This document shows, one piece after another, positions 33,458-41,592 of a DNA stretch of 64,000 bases (position 1 is its first letter; each line of letters opens with the position of its first letter). The stretch comes from DATFTE01 sp963802575. Lineage in GTDB: Bacteria > Acidobacteriota > Terriglobia > Terriglobales > Acidobacteriaceae. The position numbers were made by a program, and so were the translations under genes. The stretch spans positions 124,001 to 188,000 of the forward strand of contig CAWDJF010000002.1 in NCBI GenBank assembly GCA_963802575.1, written 5' to 3'. The notes under the pieces were generated by a model, which was not told the DNA's origin, did no database searches, and saw nothing but the letters and a program-made list of their open reading frames with translations.

Positions 33458-34357
33458 TGTTCTAATAACTACGTGCCTTCTGCCGACGTCATCACCGACC
33501 AGGAACTCGACCAGCTTCGCCGCGAAAAGTGGCATTTGACCGGTAAAACCGTCCGCACGCTCGACGACGCGCGCTCGTTCATCGAATCGGTCGGATTCTC
33601 GCTCTTGTATCCATTGAAGCAGCCAGTACTTATCCCTACGTTAATCGGCGCCTGGGCGGGTTCCGACCAAAAGCTTCCCACCTGGCAGCACGCCTTCTCC
33701 GATCCGCGGGCGCGCGATGCCAGCGACCTTATGGTGCGACTGCTCCGCGAGCACGATGCCTACGAGGGCAATCTGTTCGACGAAAACAACGGCCTGCTGG
33801 TCGCGGCTTCGGTGTTTCCTTATTTCTATGCCTTGGTCGGAGAGCGCAACCCTAAGCTCGCGCCGAAACCGGGGCCACGTTCCCCTTACTCGCAGCTCGC
33901 CTGCGACGCTTTCGCCGTCATTCATCGCGAAGGTCCCATCTCCAAGGCAAAGCTACAGGAGAGACTTGGAGGATCGGTCTCGCTCGCCGGACTCGATCAC
34001 GCGCTCGGCGTTCTCTGGTCGAAGTTGCGCATCACGCGGGTGGACTATAACTCCTCTGAAGGCTCTTCCTGGGACGTCCTTTACCGTTGGGCGCCCGATG
34101 CCGTCGCCGAAGGCACCGGCCTCTCGATCGTCGAAGCTCTGAGCGCGCTGCTTTCGAAATATCTCGATTGCGTCATCGCCGCCGATCAGACGGAACTCGA
34201 GACCTTCTTTGGAAATTTTGTTCCCCGCTCGCGTGTGAAAGAATCCGTCAATGCCCTGCTCGCCGCCCGCGAGTTAAGTTTTCTGCGCGTCGGCAACCGC
34301 TCGCTGGTGCAAATCACCCCCGCCAAGCCCGCGGCCAGCAGCCGCACGGCTTCTTGA
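33452..34357 (+). CDS. AlkZ/YcaQ-related winged-helix protein
   Basis: 301 aa. The segment VGFSLLYPLKQPVLIPTLIG, then VFPYFYALVGER and a winged-helix part (AFAVIHREGPISKAKLQERL) recall the AlkZ-related family, relatives of the interstrand-crosslink DNA glycosylase YcaQ. I did not find the QxQ-type catalytic motif of true AlkZ, so activity is doubtful. The ATG lies in a heptamer array; GTG at 33473 is the alternative start. A second array begins 4 bp after the stop. Confidence 0.55.
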   Translation: MLCSNNYVPSADVITDQELDQLRREKWHLTGKTVRTLDDARSFIESVGFSLLYPLKQPVLIPTLIGAWAGSDQKLPTWQHAFSDPRARDASDLMVRLLREHDAYEGNLFDENNGLLVAASVFPYFYALVGERNPKLAPKPGPRSPYSQLACDAFAVIHREGPISKAKLQERLGGSVSLAGLDHALGVLWSKLRITRVDYNSSEGSSWDVLYRWAPDAVAEGTGLSIVEALSALLSKYLDCVIAADQTELETFFGNFVPRSRVKESVNALLAARELSFLRVGNRSLVQITPAKPAASSRTAS

Positions 34358-34361
34358 GCTC

Positions 34362-34483
34362 CAGTACCCAGTACTCAGTACCCCGTACCCAGCAAGAACC
34401 TGTACGGTTTCGATATCAACGCCAATGCGGCCTACTCAAGAAGGGTTTGCTTTTACTGGGTACTGAGTACTGAGTACTGAAAA
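34362..34483. repeat. Inverted pair of 7-bp arrays (CAGTACC / GGTACTG)
   Basis: The left arm (34362-34391) is CAGTACC CAGTACT CAGTACC CCGTACC. The right arm (34456-34483) is CTGGGTA CTGAGTA CTGAGTA CTG. The spacer is 64 bp. The pair lies between the AlkZ-related gene and cmk. Confidence 0.85.
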
Positions 34484-34508
34484 CCTGTTTAATATAAAAT
34501 CCTGCAAG

Positions 34509-35198
34509 ATGTCTGAGCCCCGCAAACTCATCATCGCCATCGACGGCCCTGCCGGAGCCGGCAAGAGCACCATTGCGTCCCGTCTCGCCCGCAAGCTGGG
34601 ATACGTCAACCTCGAAAGCGGCGCCATGTACCGCGCGCTCGCGCTCAAAGCCATCGAGTGGGATACTTCCTTCGACGACGAAGCTGCACTGGTCGAACTC
34701 GCCCACAATTCACGAATCCAACTTGAACCCAGTCTGGGGGGAAACCGCGTTCTACTGGACAATCGCGACGTCACCGCTCGTGTGCGCGAAACCGACGTCA
34801 CCGAAGCCGCTTCGCGGGTCTCGGTGCATCCCAAAGTTCGTGAATGGATGGTCGCCCGCCAACAGGAAATGGGTACTGGCGGAGGTGTGGTGATGGAAGG
34901 CCGCGACATCGGCACCAAAGTCTTTCCTCACGCCGATGTGAAAGTGTTTCTCGATGCCGATCCGCTGGTGCGCGAGCAGCGCCGCCTGGCGCAACAGCAA
35001 CTCAAGGGCAAAGCCGCCGAAGCCACTGCCGCCGAATTGCGCGAACGCGATCGCCGCGATCGCACTCGCGCCGCCTCACCGTTGGTCGCCGCGCCGGACG
35101 CCTTGATGCTCGACTCTACGGCTATGTCAGAAGACGAAGTCCTCGCCCGCGTCGAAGACGCCGTGAACCAGAAACTGGAAACCGCAACTCAGGGATAG
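34509..35198 (+). CDS. cmk: Cytidylate kinase
   Basis: 229 aa. P-loop GPAGAGKST (residues 15-23) follows KLIIAIDG. The CMP-binding insert LGYVNLESGAMYRALALKAI and EGRDIGTKVFPHADVKVFLD, with arginines R-x4-R in the lid, are typical. It phosphorylates CMP/dCMP to the diphosphates. The gene is often next to rpsA, which is not seen here. An AT-rich TATAAA lies 12 bp upstream, directly after a heptamer array. Confidence 0.97.
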   Translation: MSEPRKLIIAIDGPAGAGKSTIASRLARKLGYVNLESGAMYRALALKAIEWDTSFDDEAALVELAHNSRIQLEPSLGGNRVLLDNRDVTARVRETDVTEAASRVSVHPKVREWMVARQQEMGTGGGVVMEGRDIGTKVFPHADVKVFLDADPLVREQRRLAQQQLKGKAAEATAAELRERDRRDRTRAASPLVAAPDALMLDSTAMSEDEVLARVEDAVNQKLETATQG

Positions 35199-35211
35199 AG
35201 TTCCCGCCCGC

Positions 35212-35652
35212 CTAGCGTTTCGCTCCCGCCAGATATTCCGCCACGATCTTCTGGGCCTCGGCGTCCGTCGGCGGCTCCGTGCGGTTCGACCCGCTCATCT
35301 TGGTCTTTACTCCGATGTACACCGCGTTGTAACTCGTGTCTCCCAGATTCTCCACCTTGTGCTTGAAAGGAGGAAACCAGCGCGATTCGCCCGGTTTGGA
35401 AAACACTTCGGTGACTTTGCCCTTCTCGTCGGTGAACTGAAGATGGCCACCCGTCAGTACCACGACAACTCCTCCGGGATGGTCGTGCAATGCCGACTTC
35501 TCATGCGGCCCGTAATGCACATCGACCACCTGCACGTATTCGTTCTCAAACGCCAGCTTGTAGTGTTTGGGTTCAACCTTGGTGGGATCCTGAGCCGCTG
35601 CGTTCACCGCCAGACACACTCCGGCAATCGTCAAGAACCATTTGGAGACCAT
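35212..35652 (-). CDS. Secreted cupin-domain protein
   Basis: 146 aa with signal peptide MVSKWFLTIAGVCLAVNAAA. Single cupin barrel with metal-ligand motif 1 around HYGPHEKSALHDHPGGVVVV (three His) and a weak motif 2, PPFKHKVENLGD. Probable periplasmic metal-binding enzyme or sensor of unknown substrate. It is convergent with cmk, with only 13 bp between the stops. Confidence 0.82.
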   Translation of the reverse strand: MVSKWFLTIAGVCLAVNAAAQDPTKVEPKHYKLAFENEYVQVVDVHYGPHEKSALHDHPGGVVVVLTGGHLQFTDEKGKVTEVFSKPGESRWFPPFKHKVENLGDTSYNAVYIGVKTKMSGSNRTEPPTDAEAQKIVAEYLAGAKR

Positions 35653-35773
35653 GCTTCCCCCTCCTGACGCGAACTCATGCTGAAACTCGGCGCAAAACTA
35701 CTCCGCGTCGCGAAAAACATCAAGAAAGGAGTTCGGCTCAGGACCAAACTGGTTATGGCCTTGATCGCGGCCA

Positions 35774-35886
35774 CCGGTCGCGGGTCGCAGGCTGCAGGTC
35801 GCGAGTCTCAGCCCTATTTTCATTCCGAGGAACGAAGCGACGAGGAATCTGCTTGCTCGGTACTGGGTACTAGGTACTGGGTACTG
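35774..35886. repeat. Compound repeat: GGTCGCG array, hairpin element, GGTACTG array
   Basis: CGGTCGC GGGTCGC AGGCTGC AGGTCGC (35774-35803), then CATTCCGAGGAACGAAGCGA onward (35821-35852), then CTCGGTA CTGGGTA CTAGGTA CTGGGTA (35855-35886). The 384-bp gap 35653-36036 holds only this compound repeat and, at its right end, the upstream region of the Kelch gene. Confidence 0.85.
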
Positions 35887-36036
35887 TCTTCTCTGTGCAA
35901 ACATCTGCATATTGACATGCCGCACGGCACGTAGAATACTCCGCCTCCAGGTGTTCGCTTCCCGGCTGGGCAGAGCTGAATGAGGCGTCACGAATCCTAC
36001 CTACCATAAGCCTCAATTACTGAGAGGGGACAAAAC

Positions 36037-37497
36037 ATGAAGATGTTGCGCGTGCTCGGACTCGGGCTCGTCGTAATGCTGGCTGGGGCCAGCATAGCTC
36101 AGGCCCAAACTTGGACATCCATCACTAACCAACCCACCTTCTTCCCGGATACCGCCGTTTTGCTCACGGATGGAAGAGTTATGACTCACGAGTACAACAC
36201 TCCGAACTGGTGGAGTTTGACGCCCGACAACACCGGTAGCTATCTCAATGGGACCTGGACCAAACTTGGCTCGATGCAGTCCACCTACGCACCGCTTTAT
36301 TTCGCCTCCGTCGTCCTGCGCGATGGCCGTGTCCTTGTCGAAGGTGGCGAGTATAACTTCCTCAGCCCAGTCGAAACCAACTTGGGGGCCATTTACGATC
36401 CGGCTGCCAACGCCTGGACCGCGGTGAACCCGCCCTCCGGCTGGTCAACGATCGGCGATTCTCCTGCGGTCGTTCTTGCCAACTCGACTGTCATAATGGG
36501 ACGCAACGCCAGCACGCAGACTGCACTCTTCAATGCCAGCAATCTCACCTGGACCGTAAGCGGCACGGGCAAAGCTGACATCTTCTCCGAAGAGGGTATG
36601 CTTCTTCTACCCGACACCAGCGTGCTGACAGTCGATACGCAGAAGGCAAAGAACGCCGAACGGTATCTCCCCCCCGCCAGCTTGAATAAGTGGATCAACG
36701 CCGGCACCACTCCAGTTGATCTGGCCGATCCCGGCTCGCTCGAAATCGGACCCCTGATTCTTCGTCCAGATGGCACGGTGTTCGCGATGGGTGGAAACAC
36801 TTCCGGTCCCACCGCGATTTACACTCCGCCTACCACACACATGGGAACCGGAACTTGGGTCGCGGGTCCGAACTTCCCGAACGGCAACGACATGGCCGAT
36901 GCGCCAGCCTCCATCCTGCCGGATGGCAACGTGCTGGTTGAAGTCAGCCCTGGCATCTTTGGAAGCCCGGTAAGCTTCTACGAGTTCGATGGCACGCAGT
37001 TCAACTCCGTCCCCAAACCCGCGAAAGTTGGCGTGGATAACACATCCTATGAAGGACGCATGCTAGCTCTTCCCACGGGCCAGGTCTTCTGGGTGCCTTC
37101 CGAGGGCAAAACCAAGTTCGCCGCCATCTACACCGCTAATGGCAGCGCCAACCCGAACTGGGCTCCGACCATCTCCACGTTCCCGAGCACGCTTACGCAC
37201 GGAAGCGTCAACAATAGAATCAGCGGAACGCAGTTCAACGGCCTCTCCAACGGCGCAGCTTACGGCGACGATGCGGGCATGAACAGCAACTATCCGCTGG
37301 TTCGCATCACCAACAATTCCACCGGACACGTCTTCTATGCCAAGACCCACACCTTCAGCACCATGGGCGTGGCGACGGGCACGAAAGTCGTGAACGCGCA
37401 ATTCGACGTACCCGCGACCATCGAAACCGGCGCCAGCAGCCTCGAAGTCGTGGCCAACGGCATCGCGTCCACTCCAGTCAGCGTCACCATCAACTAA
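36037..37497 (+). CDS. Secreted Kelch/galactose-oxidase-like beta-propeller protein
   Basis: 486 aa with signal peptide MKMLRVLGLGLVVMLAGASI (cleavage after AQA). Repeated blades of Kelch type: SVVLRDGRVLVEGGEYNFLS, LILRPDGTVFAMGGNTSGPT, PASILPDGNVLVEVSPG. A C-terminal immunoglobulin-like domain ends GASSLEVVANGIASTPVSVT, as in galactose oxidases. I did not identify the Tyr-Cys cofactor residues, so oxidase activity is not claimed. Good RBS (GAGAGGGG) and a strong terminator: a stand-alone gene. Confidence 0.85.
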   Translation: MKMLRVLGLGLVVMLAGASIAQAQTWTSITNQPTFFPDTAVLLTDGRVMTHEYNTPNWWSLTPDNTGSYLNGTWTKLGSMQSTYAPLYFASVVLRDGRVLVEGGEYNFLSPVETNLGAIYDPAANAWTAVNPPSGWSTIGDSPAVVLANSTVIMGRNASTQTALFNASNLTWTVSGTGKADIFSEEGMLLLPDTSVLTVDTQKAKNAERYLPPASLNKWINAGTTPVDLADPGSLEIGPLILRPDGTVFAMGGNTSGPTAIYTPPTTHMGTGTWVAGPNFPNGNDMADAPASILPDGNVLVEVSPGIFGSPVSFYEFDGTQFNSVPKPAKVGVDNTSYEGRMLALPTGQVFWVPSEGKTKFAAIYTANGSANPNWAPTISTFPSTLTHGSVNNRISGTQFNGLSNGAAYGDDAGMNSNYPLVRITNNSTGHVFYAKTHTFSTMGVATGTKVVNAQFDVPATIETGASSLEVVANGIASTPVSVTIN

Positions 37498-37515
37498 GCA
37501 AACCTCTCATCGCAA

Positions 37516-37547
37516 GGGTACCGAGCAATCGGTACCCTTTCTTATTT
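37516..37547 (+). terminator. Rho-independent terminator of the Kelch gene
   Basis: GGGTACCGA pairs with TCGGTACCC over loop GCAA, followed by TTTCTTATTT, 19 bp after the stop codon. Confidence 0.92.
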
Positions 37548-37565
37548 CACTCAATTCCCAAAGAT

Positions 37566-37627
37566 TGTCATTCCGACCGAAGGGAGGAATCTGCCTTTTG
37601 TCTCGGTACTCGGTACTGGGTACTGAT
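37566..37627. repeat. Hairpin element followed by GGTACTG array
   Basis: TGTCATTCCGACCGAAGGGA then GGAATCTG (stem ATTCC, GA, CC, loop GAA, GG, GA, GGAAT), then TCGGTAC TCGGTAC TGGGTAC (37603-37626). The array ends 4 bp before the -35 box of arsR. Confidence 0.85.
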
Positions 37628-37630
37628 TAC

Positions 37631-37666
37631 TTGACTTCTACTATATTTCCAGTATTATCGAAATAT
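37631..37666 (+). promoter_or_regulatory. arsR-arsM promoter with overlapping operator
   Basis: -35 TTGACT (37631-37636), 16 bp, -10 TATTAT (37653-37658). An inverted repeat ATATTTC (37643-37649), 10 bp, GAAATAT (37660-37666) spans the -10 box and runs into the ATG at 37665: a fitting ArsR operator. With the ATG about 7 bp after the -10 box, the transcript would be leaderless. Confidence 0.7.
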
Positions 37667-37994
37667 GCGAGATCGAGTCGCCCAATACGCCGATATGTTT
37701 TCCGCCATGGGCACCGAGCCTCGCCTGCGCATCATGCAGCTTCTGCTGAAGGCTCATCCCGAAGGACTGGTCGTCGGCGACATCCAAACTGAACTCGAAA
37801 TTCCCAATTCCACCCTGTCGCATCATCTCGACAAACTGAAGAACGAAGAGCTGGTCGAGGTGCAGCGCGAAGGCACCTTCTTGCGTTATACCGCCAATAC
37901 CGAGGCTCTTCAGGAGCTCGTGCAATTTCTCTATGCCGAATGCTGCACGCGCAGCAAGGCACTCAAGCCCGAAGATTTCGTCCAGATCGAGTAG
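37665..37994 (+). CDS. arsR: ArsR/SmtB-family repressor, Cys-pair type
   Basis: 109 aa winged-helix repressor: TEPRLRIMQLLL, recognition helix PNSTLSHHLDKLKNEELVEV. It lacks the CxC of the R773-type site; its only cysteines are the adjacent Cys93-Cys94 (YAECCTRSK) in the dimer helix. That is the arrangement known from the Shewanella SpArsR, which prefers methylarsenite. Being directly upstream of arsM fits a role in sensing methylated arsenicals, but this is inferred. It starts inside its own operator and ends 8 bp before arsM. Confidence 0.92.
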   Translation: MRDRVAQYADMFSAMGTEPRLRIMQLLLKAHPEGLVVGDIQTELEIPNSTLSHHLDKLKNEELVEVQREGTFLRYTANTEALQELVQFLYAECCTRSKALKPEDFVQIE

Positions 37995-38002
37995 GAGAAC
38001 TT

Positions 38003-38842
38003 ATGACCACCGACATCAAAGAAGCCGTCAAGGAAAAATATGGACAGGCCGCCCAGCGCGTGACCACCGGTTCCAGCTGCGGCGTTCCAACCGCTGCGGA
38101 GAACTGCTGCGACCCGATCACCGCCAACCTTTATGACGTTTCGCAGATCGGCCAGCTCCCTGAGGAAGCTCTCCTCGCCTCACTCGGATGCGGCAACCCT
38201 ACCGCGCTAGCCCAGCTTAGTCCCGGCGAAGTCGTGCTCGATCTTGGCTCCGGAGGAGGCATTGACGTTCTCCTCTCCGCCCGCCGAGTCGCCCCCAACG
38301 GCAAGGCCTACGGCCTCGATATGACCGACGAGATGCTCGCCCTCGCCAACGAAAACAAACGCAAATCGGGATTGGCCAACGTGGAATTCCTGAAGGGGGA
38401 GATCGAGCACATTCCCCTGCCCGACAATTCCGTCGACGTCATCATCTCGAACTGCGTCATCAATCTTTCCGCCGACAAGGACCGCGTCCTGAAAGAAGCC
38501 TTTCGTGTTCTGAAACCCGGCGGACGCCTCGCCGTCTCCGATGTGGTCACGCGCGGTGACATGCCCCCTGAGATCCGCAAAAGCGTTTTGCTCTGGGTGG
38601 GCTGCATCGCCGGGGCACTGGAAGAAAACGAATACCTCGGCAAACTCGCCGGCGCCGGGTTCGAGCAGATCAACCTCGAACCCACCCGGGTCTACCGCGT
38701 CGAAGACGCTCGCGAATTTCTTTCCGGCCGGGGCATCGACGTCGACCAGATCGCGCCGCAGGTAGATGGGAAATTCATGAGCGCCTTCGTGCGGGCCGTG
38801 AAGCCAAAGCAATCCTGCTGCGGTCCCACGTGCTGCAGCTAG
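38003..38842 (+). CDS. arsM: Arsenite S-adenosylmethionine methyltransferase
   Basis: 279 aa from the ATG at 38003 (GGAG RBS). SAM-binding motif I is EVVLDLGSGGGIDVLLSARR. Conserved cysteines for As(III) occur in SSCGVP, ENCCDP, SNCVINLS and WVGCIAG. The C-terminus ends SCCGPTCCS, an extra metal-binding tail. It methylates As(III) to mono- to trimethyl forms. Co-transcribed with the upstream arsR. Confidence 0.95.
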   Translation: MTTDIKEAVKEKYGQAAQRVTTGSSCGVPTAAENCCDPITANLYDVSQIGQLPEEALLASLGCGNPTALAQLSPGEVVLDLGSGGGIDVLLSARRVAPNGKAYGLDMTDEMLALANENKRKSGLANVEFLKGEIEHIPLPDNSVDVIISNCVINLSADKDRVLKEAFRVLKPGGRLAVSDVVTRGDMPPEIRKSVLLWVGCIAGALEENEYLGKLAGAGFEQINLEPTRVYRVEDAREFLSGRGIDVDQIAPQVDGKFMSAFVRAVKPKQSCCGPTCCS

Positions 38843-38881
38843 GCCTGAGCCTGACGGTGGATGACCCGGCAAACACTGGGA

Positions 38882-38897
38882 TGTGAGCCAGGTCACA
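38882..38897. promoter_or_regulatory. CRP/FNR-family-like palindrome upstream of arsD
   Basis: TGTGA, six bases, TCACA: a perfect match to the E. coli CRP consensus half-sites. It lies 89 bp before arsD and 33 bp before the ArsR-like palindrome. Which regulator binds it in this organism is unknown. Confidence 0.45.
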
Positions 38898-38929
38898 GAT
38901 GTACATCCGGAACACTTTATGATCACTAC

Positions 38930-38945
38930 ATACGCTTATGCGTAT
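38930..38945. promoter_or_regulatory. Probable ArsR operator before arsD
   Basis: Perfect inverted repeat ATACGC, TTAT, GCGTAT in an AT-rich stretch 26 bp before the arsD ATG. It differs in sequence from the arsR-arsM operator, consistent with a different ArsR (the one at 41144) acting here. Confidence 0.6.
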
Positions 38946-38970
38946 ATATTTATAGAAGGGAATCATCTCT

Positions 38971-39360
38971 ATGGTAAGGCTCCAAGTCTTTGATCCCGCA
39001 ATGTGTTGTTCCACCGGAGTATGTGGGCCCGCCGTCGATCCGGCCCTGCCCCGCTTCGCCGCCGATCTGGAATGGCTCAAGAGCAAGGGCGTGAGCGTCG
39101 AGCGCTACAATCTCGCCCAGGAAGTCGCCGCTTTTACCGGCAATCCCCTGGTCAAGTCCACTCTCAACCGCGAGGGGACGAAGTGCCTACCGCTGCTGCT
39201 GGCCGACGGTGTCATCGTGGCCCAGGGCGCGTATCCCACCCGCGAAGACCTGGCAGGTTTTGCGCAAGTGAAATATGAACCCGGCCCGGTCATCACCAGA
39301 ACGAAGGAGTCCCCTTCGCTGGTTTCCATTGCCGGTTCCGGCAAAACGGGAAGGGAGTGA
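38971..39360 (+). CDS. arsD: ArsD arsenic metallochaperone
   Basis: 129 aa. The thioredoxin-like protein has the As(III)-binding cysteines Cys12, Cys13 and Cys18 (PAMCCSTGVCGP) that hand arsenite to ArsA. VFDPAMCCSTG and RYNLAQEVAAF are typical ArsD segments. It lacks the C-terminal vicinal Cys pairs of R773 ArsD. The arsA start follows its stop by 3 bp. Confidence 0.95.
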   Translation: MVRLQVFDPAMCCSTGVCGPAVDPALPRFAADLEWLKSKGVSVERYNLAQEVAAFTGNPLVKSTLNREGTKCLPLLLADGVIVAQGAYPTREDLAGFAQVKYEPGPVITRTKESPSLVSIAGSGKTGRE

Positions 39361-39363
39361 CCC

Positions 39364-41127
39364 GTGCAACTTCTTGACGGCCTAACGCGCAACTTGATGT
39401 ACACCGGCAAAGGTGGTGTCGGCAAGACCTCGATTGCCTGTGCTACGGCCGTAGGGCTTGCGGAAAGCGGCAAGCGCGTCCTGCTGGTCAGTACCGATCC
39501 CGCTTCGAACCTTGATGAAGTGCTGGAAACCCCGCTGGGCATGCGACCTACCCCGATCGAGAAGGTGCCGGGCCTTTCCGCCATGAATGTCGACCCCGAG
39601 GAGGCGGCGCGGGCATACCGGGAACGGGTGGTTGGACCTTACCGCGATCTTCTGCCGGAATCGGCATTCAGAAATATTGAAGAGCAGCTCTCAGGCGCTT
39701 GCACGGTTGAGATCGCGGCCTTCGACGAGTTCGCCAAATTGCTGGCGGATGCCGACGCCACCGCCGCCTTCGATCACGTCATCTTCGATACGGCTCCTAC
39801 CGGGCACACTCTGCGCTTGCTGCAACTACCGGCAGCGTGGGCGGGATTCATCGACACCAATGTTGGTGGCACGTCCTGCCTCGGCCCTTTGGCCGGATTG
39901 CAAGCCCAGCGTGAACTCTATGAGAAGACGGTTCGCGCTTTGTCTGATCCAGCGAGAACCACCGTCTTTCTGGTCAGCCGTCCGGAACACTCTGCTCTCG
40001 CTGAAGCGGCGCGCACGCATGAAGAACTGCGGGCCCTTGGCCTGGTCAACCAGAGGTTGGTGCTCAACGGAATATTTCACGCCCGCGCCAAAAACGACCC
40101 TACCGCAATCGCCCTCGAGGAGCGAGGCCGCCAGGCATTGGCAAACATGCCCACCGGCTTGCAGCAGCTTCCGCGCATCGAAGTGCCCCTCGTCGCGCAC
40201 GCCTTGATCGGTACAGGAGCCCTTCGTCGGCTGGTTTCCGGTCCCGAAGAATCCGGCAATGGAGCGGCGGCGGCGCCCGAATACTCTCTGCCACCGTCAC
40301 TAGCCGCCTTGATGCCTGGCCTTTCTGCCCGAGGCAAGGGCGTGATCATGACTATGGGGAAAGGCGGCGTCGGCAAAACTACTGTTGCCGCCGCCCTGGC
40401 TCTGGAACTCGCTGGCAGAGGCCACCGTGTTCACCTCACGACCACCGATCCGGCCGCGCACTTGCATTTGGCTCTGTTAGATGAGGTCCCTGGACTGCAG
40501 GTCAGCCGCATTGATCCCGTGGCCGAAACTTTGGCTTACACCGCGGAAGTAATGGCCGACGCTGGCCGCGATCTCGACGAAAAAGGACGAGCCCTGCTCG
40601 AAGAAGACCTGCGCTCCCCTTGCACCGAAGAGATCGCTGTCTTTCGCGCCTTCGCCCGCTGTGTCGACGACGGCAATCACGGCTTCGTGGTCATCGACAC
40701 CGCTCCGACCGGACATACTTTGCTGCTGCTCGACGCCGCCGAGGCCTATCATCGCGACGTCGCGCGCAACCTCAGCTACATTCCCGACAGCGTCCGCCGC
40801 TTGCTGCCGCAACTGCGGGACCCGAACTTCACCAGCATCCTCATCGTCACTTTGGCCGAACCCACTCCGGTGCACGAGGCGGCGCGCCTGCAACAGGATC
40901 TCGAACGCGCCGGCATCACCCCCTATGCATGGGTTATCAACCAGAGCTTCTGCGCCTCGGGGACCAACGATCCGGTGTTATCACAACGCGCCGCGCTGGA
41001 ATTGCGTTCCATCGCCGAGGTCCGCGACAAATTTGCCGCACGGCTGGCTCTGATCCCCTGGCAGGCCGAATCGCCGGTCGGCGCTCAAGGGCTTCATCAC
41101 CTGCTGGAAACGGCGGTGGCCCAATGA
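39364..41127 (+). CDS. arsA: ArsA arsenite-activated ATPase (two-domain)
   Basis: 587 aa; GTG start at 39364. Two homologous halves, each with the deviant Walker A GKGGVGKT(S/T) (residues 16-24 and about 331-339) and the DTAPTGHTLRLL / DTAPTGHTLLLL switch. ArsA normally powers an ArsB or Acr3 arsenite pump and receives As(III) from ArsD. No such pump gene exists in this cluster; the only transport protein is the aquaporin three genes on. The Cys set for As(III) includes SGACTVEI and SPCTEEI. Confidence 0.96.
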   Translation: MQLLDGLTRNLMYTGKGGVGKTSIACATAVGLAESGKRVLLVSTDPASNLDEVLETPLGMRPTPIEKVPGLSAMNVDPEEAARAYRERVVGPYRDLLPESAFRNIEEQLSGACTVEIAAFDEFAKLLADADATAAFDHVIFDTAPTGHTLRLLQLPAAWAGFIDTNVGGTSCLGPLAGLQAQRELYEKTVRALSDPARTTVFLVSRPEHSALAEAARTHEELRALGLVNQRLVLNGIFHARAKNDPTAIALEERGRQALANMPTGLQQLPRIEVPLVAHALIGTGALRRLVSGPEESGNGAAAAPEYSLPPSLAALMPGLSARGKGVIMTMGKGGVGKTTVAAALALELAGRGHRVHLTTTDPAAHLHLALLDEVPGLQVSRIDPVAETLAYTAEVMADAGRDLDEKGRALLEEDLRSPCTEEIAVFRAFARCVDDGNHGFVVIDTAPTGHTLLLLDAAEAYHRDVARNLSYIPDSVRRLLPQLRDPNFTSILIVTLAEPTPVHEAARLQQDLERAGITPYAWVINQSFCASGTNDPVLSQRAALELRSIAEVRDKFAARLALIPWQAESPVGAQGLHHLLETAVAQ

Positions 41128-41143
41128 ATTCGAGGTTTAGGCC

Positions 41144-41545
41144 ATGAAGGAACTGGAACAGTATTTTAAGGCGCTGGCGGATGTGAACCGGTTGCGCATC
41201 CTGAATCTGCTGCTCCATGGTGAGCTGTGCGTCTGCGACATTCAGTACGTACTCGAAACTTCGCAGCCCAATGTATCGCGCCACCTCGCTTACCTGAAGA
41301 ACTCGGGTTTGGTGCTCGACCGCCGCGACGGTTATCGGATTTTTTACCGCCTGGCGGAGCCCGGGCTGAGTCCGAAAAAGCGGCTCTTCGAACTCCTGCA
41401 GGCGGCCTGCAAAGACGAAGAACAGCTGCAAGCCGACACCGGGCGCTTAAAGCAGGCAATTGAAAACGGATCGTGTACGGTGAGCGACTGGAAACCATAT
41501 GCGGCCATCACCATCGCCAAGGCTACTCACACCCATCGCAGCTAA
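41144..41545 (+). CDS. arsR: ArsR-family repressor, CxC (R773) type
   Basis: 133 aa. Winged helix with ADVNRLRILNLLLHGELCVC; Cys29 and Cys31 in the ELCVCD motif at the start of the DNA-binding helix form the classical As(III)/Sb(III) site. The recognition helix is TSQPNVSRHLAYLKNSGLVL. It differs from the Cys-pair ArsR at 37665, so the island has two sensors. It lies 16 bp after arsA and probably controls arsD through arsC. Confidence 0.95.
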   Translation: MKELEQYFKALADVNRLRILNLLLHGELCVCDIQYVLETSQPNVSRHLAYLKNSGLVLDRRDGYRIFYRLAEPGLSPKKRLFELLQAACKDEEQLQADTGRLKQAIENGSCTVSDWKPYAAITIAKATHTHRS

Positions 41546-41592
41546 GTAACGCCGTAGACGAGGCGCGCCGGCGCCCACGAAAGGAAATACGG

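Noticed and set aside
35677..35934. Open frame MLKLGAKLLRVAKN... in the gap before the Kelch gene
   Set aside because: Most of it is translation of a heptamer array and a hairpin element; no RBS or family match.
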